This document shows, one piece after another, positions 55,911-64,000 of a stretch of DNA of 64,000 nucleotides. The translations under genes were made by a program, and so were the position numbers. Position 1 is the first letter of the stretch. Each line of letters begins with the position of its first letter. Source of the stretch: Schlesneria paludicola DSM 18645 (GTDB lineage Bacteria; Planctomycetota; Planctomycetia; Planctomycetales; Planctomycetaceae); NCBI RefSeq assembly GCF_000255655.1, contig NZ_JH636434.1, positions 2,070,798 to 2,134,797 on the forward strand, read 5' to 3'. The notes beneath the pieces are model-generated. The model did no database searches, was not told the DNA's origin, and saw only the letters and a list, made by a program, of their open reading frames with translations.

Positions 55911-56399
55911 ATGACCGCCGCACTGGATTATGGAAGCACTGTGATCGGAGTTTTCAACAGCCACGACGAAGCGGAAAATGCGATTCGAAACCTCAAAGAA
56001 GTGGGATTCGAAGAAGATCACATTGGCATCGTCGACGAAGTTGCATCACATCCAACTTCCGCATTCTTCAGTGACGCATCGGCCTCGACAGCCACATTTG
56101 GCGCACTGGTCGGACTGGGTGTCGGGACCATCTGGGGACTCGGAATCCTTTTGGGCCTCTTGCCCGGATTTGGCACCGCATTCATTGGTGGAACGTTTGG
56201 CGCACTCGTTTGCAATGCGGCCATCGGGACGGCAATCGCCGGACTATTGGGGGCGATGATGGGCTTGGGTGCATCAGATCAGAAGTCGCTTCGAGACACA
56301 GACGATGACCACCTAACACGAACGATCGTAACGGTGAAATCTGAGGATCGCGCTGATACAGCGTGTGCGATAATGAATCGTTATCAGCAAAAATCCTAA
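55911..56399 (+). CDS. General-stress-type protein, paralogue of the previous gene
   Basis: A 162-residue protein with GCAGGAG before the ATG. It repeats the plan of its neighbour: VIGVFNSHDEAENAIRNLKEVGFEEDHIGI at the N-terminus, then two Gly-rich helices (FGALVGLGVGTIWGLGILLG, FGALVCNAAIGTAIAGLLGA) and a final strand (TIVTVKSEDRADTA). Such glycine-zipper proteins are common in stress regulons. The tandem pair points to local duplication. Confidence 0.85.
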   Translation: MTAALDYGSTVIGVFNSHDEAENAIRNLKEVGFEEDHIGIVDEVASHPTSAFFSDASASTATFGALVGLGVGTIWGLGILLGLLPGFGTAFIGGTFGALVCNAAIGTAIAGLLGAMMGLGASDQKSLRDTDDDHLTRTIVTVKSEDRADTACAIMNRYQQKS

Positions 56400-56728
56400 C
56401 TCCGTTCTCGCCCCGAATGACGACTCACTCATGTTGAGAGAAACTGATCCGTCCACAGTCGAGCCGATGACAATCCCAGTGGACGGACTGAATTGGTGAC
56501 GACGTCAGAGATCGGGCGCTCATTCTTTCGCTGCCGCCCCAATCGAATCGAAATGCGATTGCAACTCATATTGTTGACTCGATCGCACTGGTATGAGCGG
56601 CCTCTTTGAGGTCCCGACTTCTTCGATGGAAGGCAACACGGCTATTCGGTTGAACGTCGCAGCGCTGAGCGTGCGCGCTGCGGCATCGAGAAATGGAATC
56701 GGGCCCGCACGTGAAATGAGGAAAGACA
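56400..56728 (+). other. Region upstream of kaiC
   Basis: 329 bp with no supported gene. TCCGTCCAC (56448-56456) and GTGGACGGA (56479-56487) form a 9-bp inverted repeat around 22 bases, possibly the 3' end of the preceding transcript. The kaiC promoter is not identifiable. Confidence 0.45.
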
Positions 56729-58201
56729 ATGCAGGCGAATAGAGGCCATTTAAATCCATTGAAGAATTCCCTTCCGAAGTGTCCCACCGGGATTCAGGGT
56801 CTGGACGAAGTGACTCAAGGCGGACTTCCATTAGGTAGACCGACACTCGTTTGCGGATCTGCCGGGTCAGGCAAGACGCTTTTTGGTTTGGAATTCCTTT
56901 TACGAGGAATCATCGAATATGGCGAACCAGGCGTCTTGATGACATTCGAAGAAACATCGAGCGAGCTTTCCGCCAATATGCGTTCGTTGGGATTCGACCT
57001 CGATGAATTGATTCAGCAGAACAAACTGATCATCGACTTCGTCCGTGTGGAACCACATGAAATTGAAGAGACTGGCGACTATGACCTGGAAGGACTGTTT
57101 GTCCGACTGAACCACGCGATCGCAACGTTGGGAGCCAAGCGTGTGGTACTCGATACGATCGAGGCCTTGTTCGCTGGCCTTTCGAATAGTTCGATCTTAC
57201 GCGCCGAATTGCGTCGGCTATTCCGCTGGCTCAAAGAAAAAGGTGTCACCGCGGTCATCACCGGTGAGCGAGGCGAAGGTGCATTGACGCGACAAGGACT
57301 TGAGGAGTACGTCTCTGACTGCGTCATTTTCCTTGATCATCGAGTGACGGAACAGATCTCGACACGCCGCCTGCGAATCGTCAAGTATCGCGGTTCAACG
57401 CACGGGACCAACGAGTTCCCGTTTCTGATTGACGAGGATGGCATTTCCGTCATTCCGATCACTTCAGCGGAAATGAACCATCCCGCAAATGATGAGCGTA
57501 TTTCCAGCGGGATCGGCGCGCTGGACGAAATGCTGGACGGCAAGGGGTACTTTCGTGGCAGTAGCGTCTTGATCACGGGGACGGCCGGAACCGGGAAAAC
57601 AAGTATCGCCGCTCAGTTTGCGGTCGCAACATGCGGCCGCGGTGAAAAATGCCTGTTTGTTTCCTTTGAAGAAGCGCCACAACAACTCATTCGCAATCTC
57701 CATTCGATCGGCCTGAACCTCGGTCAGTGGATGGAGCGAGATTTATTGCGAATCCACTCCACTCGACCGACCAATTCGGGACTGGAAATGCACTTGGCCG
57801 AACTCCACAGGCAGATCCTGAGTTTCCAGCCGACGGTGGTCATCATCGACCCCATCAGCAATTTCGTGTCCGCCGGCACAATGTCGGAGGCGGGAAGCAT
57901 GCTCGTGCGGCTGATCGATTTTCTGAAAAGTCGAGGCATCAGCAGCCTGTTCACGAACCTGACACATGGAGGCGTGACGCCATTTCAGACAGACCTGGGA
58001 GTTTCTTCAATCATCGACACCTGGCTGTTGCTGCGTGACGTTGAGTCGGCCGGCGAGCGTGAAGCCCAGATCTTCGTCCTGAAATCACGAGGAATGGCGC
58101 ACTCAAAACAAGTGAGACGTTTTCAAATCACAAATCACGGTATCGAACTGTCGATCGGTGACAAATTGGAGCCACCGGCAGCGAAGTGCAAAGCGAAGTG
58201 A
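56729..58201 (+). CDS. kaiC: KaiC-family ATPase
   Basis: A 490-residue protein with two RecA-like KaiC domains. CI has Walker A GSAGSGKT (43-50) and catalytic Glu74/Glu75 (MTFEET). CII has GTAGTGKT (284-291) and Glu314/Glu315 (VSFEEA). At the phosphorylation position of cyanobacterial KaiC (Ser431/Thr432) this protein has Ser426-Ser427 ([10 protein letters not shown]), so autophosphorylation remains possible. Length is close to the 519 residues of the cyanobacterial protein. It is followed by two kaiB genes and a hybrid kinase. No kaiA is present, as is usual outside cyanobacteria. Whether it keeps time is unknown. Confidence 0.92.
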   Translation: MQANRGHLNPLKNSLPKCPTGIQGLDEVTQGGLPLGRPTLVCGSAGSGKTLFGLEFLLRGIIEYGEPGVLMTFEETSSELSANMRSLGFDLDELIQQNKLIIDFVRVEPHEIEETGDYDLEGLFVRLNHAIATLGAKRVVLDTIEALFAGLSNSSILRAELRRLFRWLKEKGVTAVITGERGEGALTRQGLEEYVSDCVIFLDHRVTEQISTRRLRIVKYRGSTHGTNEFPFLIDEDGISVIPITSAEMNHPANDERISSGIGALDEMLDGKGYFRGSSVLITGTAGTGKTSIAAQFAVATCGRGEKCLFVSFEEAPQQLIRNLHSIGLNLGQWMERDLLRIHSTRPTNSGLEMHLAELHRQILSFQPTVVIIDPISNFVSAGTMSEAGSMLVRLIDFLKSRGISSLFTNLTHGGVTPFQTDLGVSSIIDTWLLLRDVESAGEREAQIFVLKSRGMAHSKQVRRFQITNHGIELSIGDKLEPPAAKCKAK

Positions 58202-58253
58202 TGAATTTCATTCGCGGAAGCGTGCGAAATTTTCTCTTCGAGGGAGGACGATT

Positions 58254-58574
58254 ATGAACACAAATGAGACCGAAGACGTCGACGATTTTTGGAAACTTCG
58301 GTTGTATGTCGCAGGACAAACATCGAAGTCGCTCGTCGCATTCGCAAATTTGAAAAAGGTCTGTGAAGAGCACCTGAAGGGCAAGTACTCGATCGAAGTC
58401 ATTGACTTGCTCACGAATCCGCAGCTTGCACAGGGGGATCAGATTGTCGCGGTACCGACTCTGGTTCGCATGCTGCCACCGCCGCTCCGTAAAATCGTGG
58501 GTGATCTTTCAAAGACGGAGCGTGTCCTGGTTGGGCTTCAGCTTTGCCCACAACAAGCGAAGGAAGCAATATGA
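58254..58574 (+). CDS. kaiB: KaiB-family protein (first copy)
   Basis: A 106-residue thioredoxin-like/fold-switching protein. The ATG at 58254 has GGGAGG upstream; a longer frame from 58158 overlaps kaiC and lacks a site. Family blocks are [53 protein letters not shown] with its Pro residues, and [10 protein letters not shown]. KaiB binds the KaiC CI ring after it switches fold. It overlaps the next kaiB by 4 bases (ATGA at 58571). Confidence 0.92.
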   Translation: MNTNETEDVDDFWKLRLYVAGQTSKSLVAFANLKKVCEEHLKGKYSIEVIDLLTNPQLAQGDQIVAVPTLVRMLPPPLRKIVGDLSKTERVLVGLQLCPQQAKEAI

Positions 58575-58915
58575 CCAGGCAGTCCATCGACGGACCGGCG
58601 AGCAATGGATCAGACTTCTCGGAACCGCGGAAGCCGCGATACGTTCTGAGGCTTTATGTTTCGGGGCTGACGCCGCGATCGACCGAAGCGATCGCGAAAC
58701 TGAAGGCCGTCTGCGAAGAATACTTGTCCGGTCGCTATGAACTGGAAGTTATTGACCTGTTCCAGGAGCCCACTCTGGCGAATGTTGAACAAATTATCGC
58801 CACACCAACCTTGATTAAGAAGCTGCCACTACCGCTACGCCGGTTGGTTGGAGATCTTTCAGACACGGAACGCGTCATTCGCGGCCTGAATCTATTCGAA
58901 CACATGGAGCATTAA
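58571..58915 (+). CDS. KaiB-family protein (second copy)
   Basis: A 114-residue paralogue of the preceding Kai[68 protein letters not shown]. The N-terminus has 30 extra residues ([16 protein letters not shown]), probably flexible. Tandem KaiB genes with one KaiC suggest that different KaiB forms serve different partners. Its stop is 3 bp before the kinase start. Confidence 0.92.
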   Translation: MTRQSIDGPASNGSDFSEPRKPRYVLRLYVSGLTPRSTEAIAKLKAVCEEYLSGRYELEVIDLFQEPTLANVEQIIATPTLIKKLPLPLRRLVGDLSDTERVIRGLNLFEHMEH

Positions 58916-58918
58916 ATC

Positions 58919-60562
58919 ATGACCATGTCGAACGGGGCCGACGACCTTGCAGACCTGCATCGACGGCTGGAAGAAGCGGAAGAAACCTTGCGTGCGATCC
59001 GCAGTGGTGAGGTCGATGCACTTATTGTTGATGGAAACAGTGGAAACAAAGTCATCTATACGCTGCACGGCGCGGATTATCCGTACCGAGAACTCATCGA
59101 AGCCATGCAGCAGGGTGCGACCAGCCTGAGCAGCGATGGAACGGTGCTGTACTGCAACCGCTTTCTGATCGAGTTGCTCGAGGTCGCGCATGAAAAGGTC
59201 ATTGGGCATTCGCTTGCATTGCACATCGCGCCATCGCAGCGAACCGCTTTCGATCGAATGCTGCACGAAGGTCGAACAGGGAAATGTCAGGGCGAACTGG
59301 ATTTTCAACTCCACGACGGACGGACAAGACCTGTATTAGTTTCTCTGGCTCCACTGCCACTCGATTTTGCCGATGCGATCTGCATGGTCGTGACCGACTT
59401 GACGGACCACAAGAAACATCAAGACCTTCAGGAAGCGAATCGTCGCAAGGACGAGTTCCTTGCCATGCTGGCGCATGAACTTCGAAATCCTCTGGCACCC
59501 ATCCAGAATGCCGTCGTGATCCTCAAACATCTTGGACTGGCTGACGAAAATGTCCGCTATGCCCACGAAATCATCGATCGGCAAGTCCACCACCTTTCCC
59601 GCCTTGTCGACGATTTGCTGGATGTCTCACGGATTACGCTCGGAAAAGTCAAATTGCAGCGTCAACCGATTGAGCTCAACGCCATCATCAGCCGCGCCGT
59701 CGAAGCAAGCCGGCCGTTCATCGACAATCGCCGACACCAGATTACGGTCTCGTTGCCGCCAAAAGGAATTCGAGTTGACGCCGATCAAACCCGGCTGACA
59801 CAGATTTTGGGCAACCTGCTTTCGAACGCGGCAAAGTACATGAATGAGGGTGGTGAGATCTTTCTGACGACCGATCACAATCCGACTGAAGTTGCAATTC
59901 GCGTACGCGACACGGGCATCGGAATCTCGGCCGACTTTCTGCCGCGTGTCTTCGATCTCTTCATCCAAGGCGATCGCTCAATGGCTCGCTCGGAAGGTGG
60001 TTTAGGAATCGGTTTGACCCTTGTCCGTCGGCTCGTGGAAATGCACGGGGGAAGCGTCGAAGCTTTTAGCAATGGGCTCGACCAAGGCAGCGAGTTCGTT
60101 GTTCGACTGCCCATCCTCAGCGACGGCCAAAAAAACGGCGAATCCGACGCCGCGCTGGATTGGGAACTCCGCAGCGAGGCCAAACGAAGAGTTCTCGTGA
60201 TCGAAGACAACAAAGACGGTGCCGACACACTGGCGATGCTTTTGCGAATGATGGGCCACGAAGTGCAAATCGCCTATTCGGGTGCCGAAGGAATTCGCGT
60301 CGCTGGAGGGTTTGGACCCGATGTCATTTTGCTTGACATCGGTCTGCCCGGAATTTGCGGTTACGACGTGGCGAAGACACTTCGATTGCAACCGGAATTC
60401 GAACACACGGTGTTCATTGCCATGACGGGATATGGGCAAGATGACGATAAACAACGCAGTCTTGAAGCAGGATTCTCGTACCATTTTGTCAAACCGCTCA
60501 ATCCCAAATCGCTTGCACAAATCTTGGAGATCCCGGGTACCGGTGAAGCAATTTCGGGATAG
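58919..60562 (+). CDS. PAS hybrid sensor histidine kinase with receiver
   Basis: A 547-residue soluble kinase. It has an N-terminal coiled helix (LADLHRRLEEAEETLRAI), a PAS domain (about 55-165), HisKA with His186 in FLAMLAHELRNPL, HATPase_c with the N box NLLSNAAKYM (299-308), G1 DTGIGIS (331-337) and G2 GLGIGL (361-366), and a receiver domain with Asp473 (ILLDIGLPG) and Lys (FVKPL). There is no KaiB-like sensory domain, unlike cyanobacterial SasA. As the last gene of kaiC-kaiB-kaiB it is the probable output or input of the Kai proteins. No separate response regulator follows. Confidence 0.92.
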   Translation: MTMSNGADDLADLHRRLEEAEETLRAIRSGEVDALIVDGNSGNKVIYTLHGADYPYRELIEAMQQGATSLSSDGTVLYCNRFLIELLEVAHEKVIGHSLALHIAPSQRTAFDRMLHEGRTGKCQGELDFQLHDGRTRPVLVSLAPLPLDFADAICMVVTDLTDHKKHQDLQEANRRKDEFLAMLAHELRNPLAPIQNAVVILKHLGLADENVRYAHEIIDRQVHHLSRLVDDLLDVSRITLGKVKLQRQPIELNAIISRAVEASRPFIDNRRHQITVSLPPKGIRVDADQTRLTQILGNLLSNAAKYMNEGGEIFLTTDHNPTEVAIRVRDTGIGISADFLPRVFDLFIQGDRSMARSEGGLGIGLTLVRRLVEMHGGSVEAFSNGLDQGSEFVVRLPILSDGQKNGESDAALDWELRSEAKRRVLVIEDNKDGADTLAMLLRMMGHEVQIAYSGAEGIRVAGGFGPDVILLDIGLPGICGYDVAKTLRLQPEFEHTVFIAMTGYGQDDDKQRSLEAGFSYHFVKPLNPKSLAQILEIPGTGEAISG

Positions 60563-60735
60563 GAAAGGACGGCCATTCACAACTTCGAAGACGCTTAGAA
60601 CCCATGCATGCGAATTCCATTTCGCCGCAGTGAATTGATCGGACGGAGAATGGCCAACTGACTTTGTGCCTTGGCTGACGAATTCGGGCAACTTAAACAA
60701 TTCGAAATCACCTGTGCGCAACGACAAGGTGCATC

Positions 60736-61425
60736 ATGTCATCCGTCGGGAATCATGCATCGTCTGAAATCGGATTCGCCCATCGGGGTATTCGTGCCTC
60801 GGCGAGACGTTCACGACTGTCCGCAAACGAAATTCGACGTCGTGCATGGCATATGCTACCCGGGACCCTTCCATTCATTTTGGCAAGTGTGCCGCGGTCT
60901 GACGTCCAGCAATATCTATGGATCTATCAACTGGCCATTGCCGTGTCGACAATCGGATTGAGCGTTTTGGCATTCTGGGCGTATTCCGTCATTGAACGCG
61001 AAGGCGAGCAGCACTCAGCAATTAACGCCTTGACCTATGGGGTTATTCCGTTGTGCATGTTACTCGCATTTCCTCGTCAGCCCGAGTTTGCAGCGGTATC
61101 GCTGGTCATCCTCGCATTCGGAGACGGATCGGCCTCGCTATTTGGGCAGCTATGGGGTGCACGCAAGCTACCCTGGAATCCCCGCAAATCCTGGGTCGGT
61201 TTCGCCGCCTTTATCCTCTGCGCCGGCCCCGCGGCAGCTGTCGCCTGTTGGCTCCACGCGATCCCCGTGGTGACCGTCACGACGGCAACTGTCTGCGGAA
61301 TTGTCCCGACCATCATTTGTGCGGGCATCGAATCGTTGTCATCCGATTGCTGTGAAAACCTGCGAATCAGCGGTACCGCCGCCATCATGGTCGTCATCTG
61401 CTCATCCTTCTTCGTAGCCTCTTAA
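60736..61425 (+). CDS. Polyprenol/dolichol kinase or CDP-diglyceride-synthase-like membrane protein
   Basis: A 229-residue membrane protein with about six helices. The family block is FGDGSASLFGQLWGARKLPWNPRKSWVG (residues about 127-155), the GDG-x-A-x-L-x-G ... K-S-x-x-G motif shared by dolichol kinase/SEC59, phytol kinase and cytidylyltransferases. EIRRRAWHMLPGTLPFIL precedes the first helix, as in diacylglycerol/polyprenol kinases. It probably activates a lipid alcohol or phosphatidate; the substrate is uncertain. The preceding start signal is AAGGTG. Confidence 0.82.
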   Translation: MSSVGNHASSEIGFAHRGIRASARRSRLSANEIRRRAWHMLPGTLPFILASVPRSDVQQYLWIYQLAIAVSTIGLSVLAFWAYSVIEREGEQHSAINALTYGVIPLCMLLAFPRQPEFAAVSLVILAFGDGSASLFGQLWGARKLPWNPRKSWVGFAAFILCAGPAAAVACWLHAIPVVTVTTATVCGIVPTIICAGIESLSSDCCENLRISGTAAIMVVICSSFFVAS

Positions 61426-61475
61426 CAGTGGGCTGAAGCAAGTAAGTGAGGCACCCCGGCATTCATCTTGAATGA
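61426..61475 (+). repeat. Remnant of the dispersed repeat, copy 5
   Basis: AGTGGGCTGAAGCAAGTAAG followed by TGAGGCACCCCGGCATTCATC matches the left half of copies 3 and 4 at lower identity. The right half is absent, replaced by the operator region of the blaI gene. Confidence 0.5.
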
Positions 61476-61488
61476 CGAATTCCTTCGT
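61475..61488. promoter_or_regulatory. Operator dyad 1 upstream of blaI
   Basis: ACGAATTCCTTCGT is itself a dyad, ACGAA-N4-TTCGT. Its inverted copy lies at 61517-61530 and the two centres are 42 bp apart, four turns of B-DNA. It abuts the -35 hexamer of the candidate promoter. Confidence 0.65.
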
Positions 61489-61515
61489 TGACTTGCCGCG
61501 AAGCATCGCTATCAT
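61488..61515 (+). promoter_or_regulatory. Candidate blaI promoter between the two dyads
   Basis: TTGACT (61488-61493), a 16-bp spacer and TATCAT (61510-61515) fill the space between the dyads. A repressor on both would cover the -35 and the -10. The start codon follows 80 bp downstream. Confidence 0.55.
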
Positions 61516-61516
61516 G

Positions 61517-61530
61517 ACGAAGGAATTCGT
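61517..61530. promoter_or_regulatory. Operator dyad 2 upstream of blaI
   Basis: ACGAAGGAATTCGT, the exact inverse of dyad 1, directly follows the candidate -10 hexamer. Together they form a perfect 14-bp inverted repeat with a 28-bp centre. Confidence 0.65.
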
Positions 61531-61595
61531 GGATCAATCAGCGAACGGACGGACGCGTTCCGCGACTGACCATACTCTTCGAGGGATCCAGCATC

Positions 61596-61994
61596 ATGGC
61601 ACGACCGCAGACCGGCAGGCCGACGGATCAGGAATTAGAGATCCTGAAGGTTCTTTGGAAACGCGGACGCAGCAGCGTCAGAGACGTCTGGCTGGAGTTG
61701 CGAGAATCCCGAGAGATTGGACAGACGAGTGTCCTCAAGATCATGCAGATCATGCGTGACAAGGGGCAGCTCGTGTGCGACGCCGACCAGCGGCCGCAGA
61801 TATTCTGGCCAAAACAGACTCAGAAATCGACGCTGAAGCAATTGGCGGGAGATCTGTTGCAGCGCGTCTTTGGCGGGTCTGCGAGTCTTCTACTTCAGCA
61901 TGCAATCGACAGCAAGCAAGCATCCCGTCACGAACTGGCTGAGATTCGAACATTGCTCGATCAACTCGACGATGGCAAAACGCCGTCAAAGTAG
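61596..61994 (+). CDS. blaI: BlaI/MecI/CopY-family transcriptional repressor
   Basis: A 132-residue winged-helix repressor (GRPTDQELEILKVLWKRGRSSVRDVWLEL; DNA-recognition helix in SVLKIMQIMRDKGQL; wing KGQLVCDADQRPQIFWP). The C-terminal half is the dimerisation region. BlaI proteins repress their own operon until cleaved or inactivated through the membrane peptidase BlaR1. The M56 gene follows after 176 bp. In planctomycetes such pairs are numerous and need not concern beta-lactams. The twin dyads upstream fit autoregulation. Confidence 0.92.
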   Translation: MARPQTGRPTDQELEILKVLWKRGRSSVRDVWLELRESREIGQTSVLKIMQIMRDKGQLVCDADQRPQIFWPKQTQKSTLKQLAGDLLQRVFGGSASLLLQHAIDSKQASRHELAEIRTLLDQLDDGKTPSK

Positions 61995-62170
61995 AAACTC
62001 GGTGACTTGTCGCATTGAGCGAGCTGTTTCACGCGGCCATCGATGAGAACCTCACCCAAACGAGTTTCGTCGACCTCACGTCACTCGAACAGCATTGCGA
62101 ACCATTCCGTCGAAGCGCATCACAGATTGATGCAGAACCGCCCATACGCCCATTGTCGCGGAGATGCCTG

Positions 62171-64000
62171 ATGTCGATTTTTGACGATCGCCTTTCTCAC
62201 CAGCTCGTCCTGAAACTGGGAACCGTGTTAATTCATTTCTGCTGGCAAGGCGTACTCATTGCGGCAATCGCCGGGTTGACACTCGGCTTGACGCGACGCG
62301 CCACACCGTCAGGACGGTACTCGATACTCTTGGGATTCTTCGGTTTGATGATGCTGTCTCCCGTGATCACGTTTCTCTGCACTGCGGCGCCAGCGCCGGT
62401 CTCGACAATGGTGAGACTCGATCACCCTGTACCGGAGCACGTCATTCTGTCGACGATCAATCGTCCGCTTGAGATTTCACCGAAAAACTCCGCGCCGACG
62501 CCGATCATTTCAGAAGTCATCGACGAGAGTCACCTCCCGGCGAAGTCTTCAGTATGGACGACCACCGAAGACTGGACACGGCGAAATCTGCGATTGCTTG
62601 TCGTCGCCTGGGCGGTTGGCGTTTGCACCTTCTCATTGCGCCTCATTCTTGGCTGGCGCGCTGTCGTATTCATTCGCAGGAACGGCCTATCGTCGACGGG
62701 AACACGTTTGCAGTCTGCATGCCAGGCACTTGCGGCCACCCTGGCCGTTCGACAAACCGTTCAAGTCTGCGAGTCGGTATTTATTCAAGTTCCCGTCGTG
62801 GTGGGCTGGTTGCGTCCCATGATTCTGCTGCCCGTACGCCTGATGACGAAGCTGTCTGACGAAGAGATCCACGCCATTCTGGGGCACGAATTGGCTCATA
62901 TCCGTCGCCACGACTACTTCGTGAACATCGCGCAGATCGTCGTCGAAAATCTGCTGTTCTATCATCCGGCGGTCTGGTGGCTCTCCCGCCGCATTCGCCA
63001 GGAGCGCGAGTACTGCTGTGACGATCTGGCCGCCGCCGCTTGTGGCGGAAAGATCGTGATCGCCCGGGCTTTAGCAACACTTGCCCAGCTTCATGCGGCC
63101 GCTCCATACGCGTTACCCGCCGCCACTGGCGGTTCACTGTTAGCACGCATTCGGCGTCTCGTCCGCGGCGATGCGCCGCCCGATCGATTGCCATCGAGTG
63201 GCCTGGGACTTGGGATGCTTTCCATGACGGTTGCGATCCTGGTTCTGTCACTCTTCCTCACGACAGATCCCGGTCAGGCACAAGCTCAGACCAAAATCGA
63301 GACAAAATCGACAGACACCGATTCTGCTCAAGATCCGACTGCCACCCAAGCGGCAAATTCGTTCGATGAACTCTATCGACTTCGTGATGATGGACGAGTC
63401 ATCCGTCGCATTTCGATTCCTCGGATGAAGGAGGCAAAGCAGCGTTACGAAGCAGCGGCGGGTCCCGCCCAGGTCGCCGCCATGCCAGACGGTCCGGGAA
63501 CGATCATTTGGAAGGACGATTTGCGAAAAGTGGAGATCAAGTCTACGACATTTGGTGATCCCGCTTTGGAACTGCATAGTTTGATTGAACTCCTCACTCA
63601 CCGCAGCATGTCTGAACTTGAAGGCCCTGCCACATTGTGGTTGACGAAAGTGCCGGGTGACTTCGTCGTCTGGGAGAATGCACCTGAAGAACGGCTGATC
63701 GCGGATCTCGAATGGATTCTGAACCGCGAATTGAATCTGAATGTCTCGTTGCAACTCGAGGAGGTCGAACGAGAGGTTTACGTTGCCATAGGTGCGTTCA
63801 AAGCAAACCCCGCGGGACCTTCGATGCGATTTCAAATGAAACCTCGTTCGACTTACTTGCTTTATGGCAAAGCCCAAGCCGCTCATCCATCGCATTTCAT
63901 GGGCAAGTACGAGGAATTTTGGAAGGCCATCAGCCTGCGTACTGGACGACGTATCATTGATGACTCGACACAGAAGCCCGACGACTATATGCAGTGGTTG
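62171..64000 (+). CDS. BlaR1-like M56 metallopeptidase, 3' end beyond window
   Basis: The frame from ATG 62171 (MSIFDDRLSHQLVLKLGTVL, after GGAG) stays open to the last base, 610 codons, so the gene continues to the right. Helices lie at about 13-40, 50-72, 143-163 and about 350. The zinc motif HELAH is at 239-243 and a third-ligand region RQEREYCCDD at 277-286, so it should be an active membrane zinc peptidase. The segment beyond the last helix (from about 375) is periplasmic and does not look like a penicillin-binding sensor. With blaI it forms a two-gene sensor/repressor unit whose signal is unknown. Confidence 0.9.
   Translation, partial: MSIFDDRLSHQLVLKLGTVLIHFCWQGVLIAAIAGLTLGLTRRATPSGRYSILLGFFGLMMLSPVITFLCTAAPAPVSTMVRLDHPVPEHVILSTINRPLEISPKNSAPTPIISEVIDESHLPAKSSVWTTTEDWTRRNLRLLVVAWAVGVCTFSLRLILGWRAVVFIRRNGLSSTGTRLQSACQALAATLAVRQTVQVCESVFIQVPVVVGWLRPMILLPVRLMTKLSDEEIHAILGHELAHIRRHDYFVNIAQIVVENLLFYHPAVWWLSRRIRQEREYCCDDLAAAACGGKIVIARALATLAQLHAAAPYALPAATGGSLLARIRRLVRGDAPPDRLPSSGLGLGMLSMTVAILVLSLFLTTDPGQAQAQTKIETKSTDTDSAQDPTATQAANSFDELYRLRDDGRVIRRISIPRMKEAKQRYEAAAGPAQVAAMPDGPGTIIWKDDLRKVEIKSTTFGDPALELHSLIELLTHRSMSELEGPATLWLTKVPGDFVVWENAPEERLIADLEWILNRELNLNVSLQLEEVEREVYVAIGAFKANPAGPSMRFQMKPRSTYLLYGKAQAAHPSHFMGKYEEFWKAISLRTGRRIIDDSTQKPDDYMQWL

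Noticed and set aside
2113-61475. CRISPR array
   Set aside because: The recurring sequences are dispersed over the window, about 100 bp long and not spaced regularly, and no cas genes are present.

Overview
The window looks like chromosomal DNA of a planctomycete, probably a Planctomycetaceae or Schlesneria-like lineage. This is inferred from family content only. Markers are a DUF1559 pilin-like protein, a PVC-type cytochrome c protein with beta-propeller and HEAT-like regions, an ECF sigma factor with a membrane partner, leucine-rich-repeat membrane proteins, a futalosine-pathway enzyme (MqnD), an HDOD-kinase fusion and several conserved hypotheticals that I associate with planctomycetes. 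I found no rRNA, tRNA, CRISPR array, transposase or prophage. Genes lie on both strands in short operons. The left edge cuts a sulfotransferase gene and the right edge cuts a BlaR1-like peptidase gene.

Layout. 1-6 kb: sulfotransferase end, LRR membrane protein, VOC protein, then a redox cluster of two thioredoxin-fold proteins and an ECF sigma factor whose presumed anti-sigma partner carries a thioredoxin-like domain. 6.9-10 kb: PVC-type cytochrome. 10.5-14.8 kb: NfeD-like protein, DksA/TraR zinc finger, signal peptidase II and ribosomal protein S4 with a terminator. 15-20.5 kb: mqnD with a small partner, and a 1344-residue protein of unknown function. 20.7-25.7 kb: a TolQ/ExbB-like channel protein with two ExbD-like partners. 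25.8-33 kb: porin, HDOD-kinase, lipoprotein, degenerate receiver. 33.5-41.5 kb: 2OG oxygenase-like protein, QueD-like protein, LRR protein, DUF1559 protein, thiS-thiG, site-2 protease. 41.6-45.2 kb: BFD-like ferredoxin behind a Fur-box-like palindrome, a Tat-exported Gfo/Idh/MocA protein and a sialate O-acetylesterase. 45.3-51 kb: three proteins with TonB-like membrane anchors, two carrying VWA domains and one squalene-cyclase-like repeats. 51.7-53.6 kb: coiled-coil protein and a rhomboid-like protein. 53.8-60.6 kb: stress-type small proteins, then kaiC-kaiB-kaiB-histidine kinase. 60.7-64 kb: polyprenol-kinase-like protein, then blaI and an M56 (BlaR1-like) peptidase.

The most unusual items are: (i) the VWA/VWA/cyclase-fold triad, in which every protein has the S-x3-H transmembrane signature of TonB; (ii) the TolQ-like protein with a long cytoplasmic tail and two non-identical ExbD-like partners, only one keeping the proton-carrying Asp; (iii) the sigma/anti-sigma pair with a thioredoxin-like domain in the partner; (iv) a blaI promoter framed by two identical dyads 42 bp apart; (v) a family of about 100-bp terminal-inverted-repeat elements, four recognisable copies and one remnant; and (vi) several proteins with protease or receiver folds whose catalytic residues are changed.
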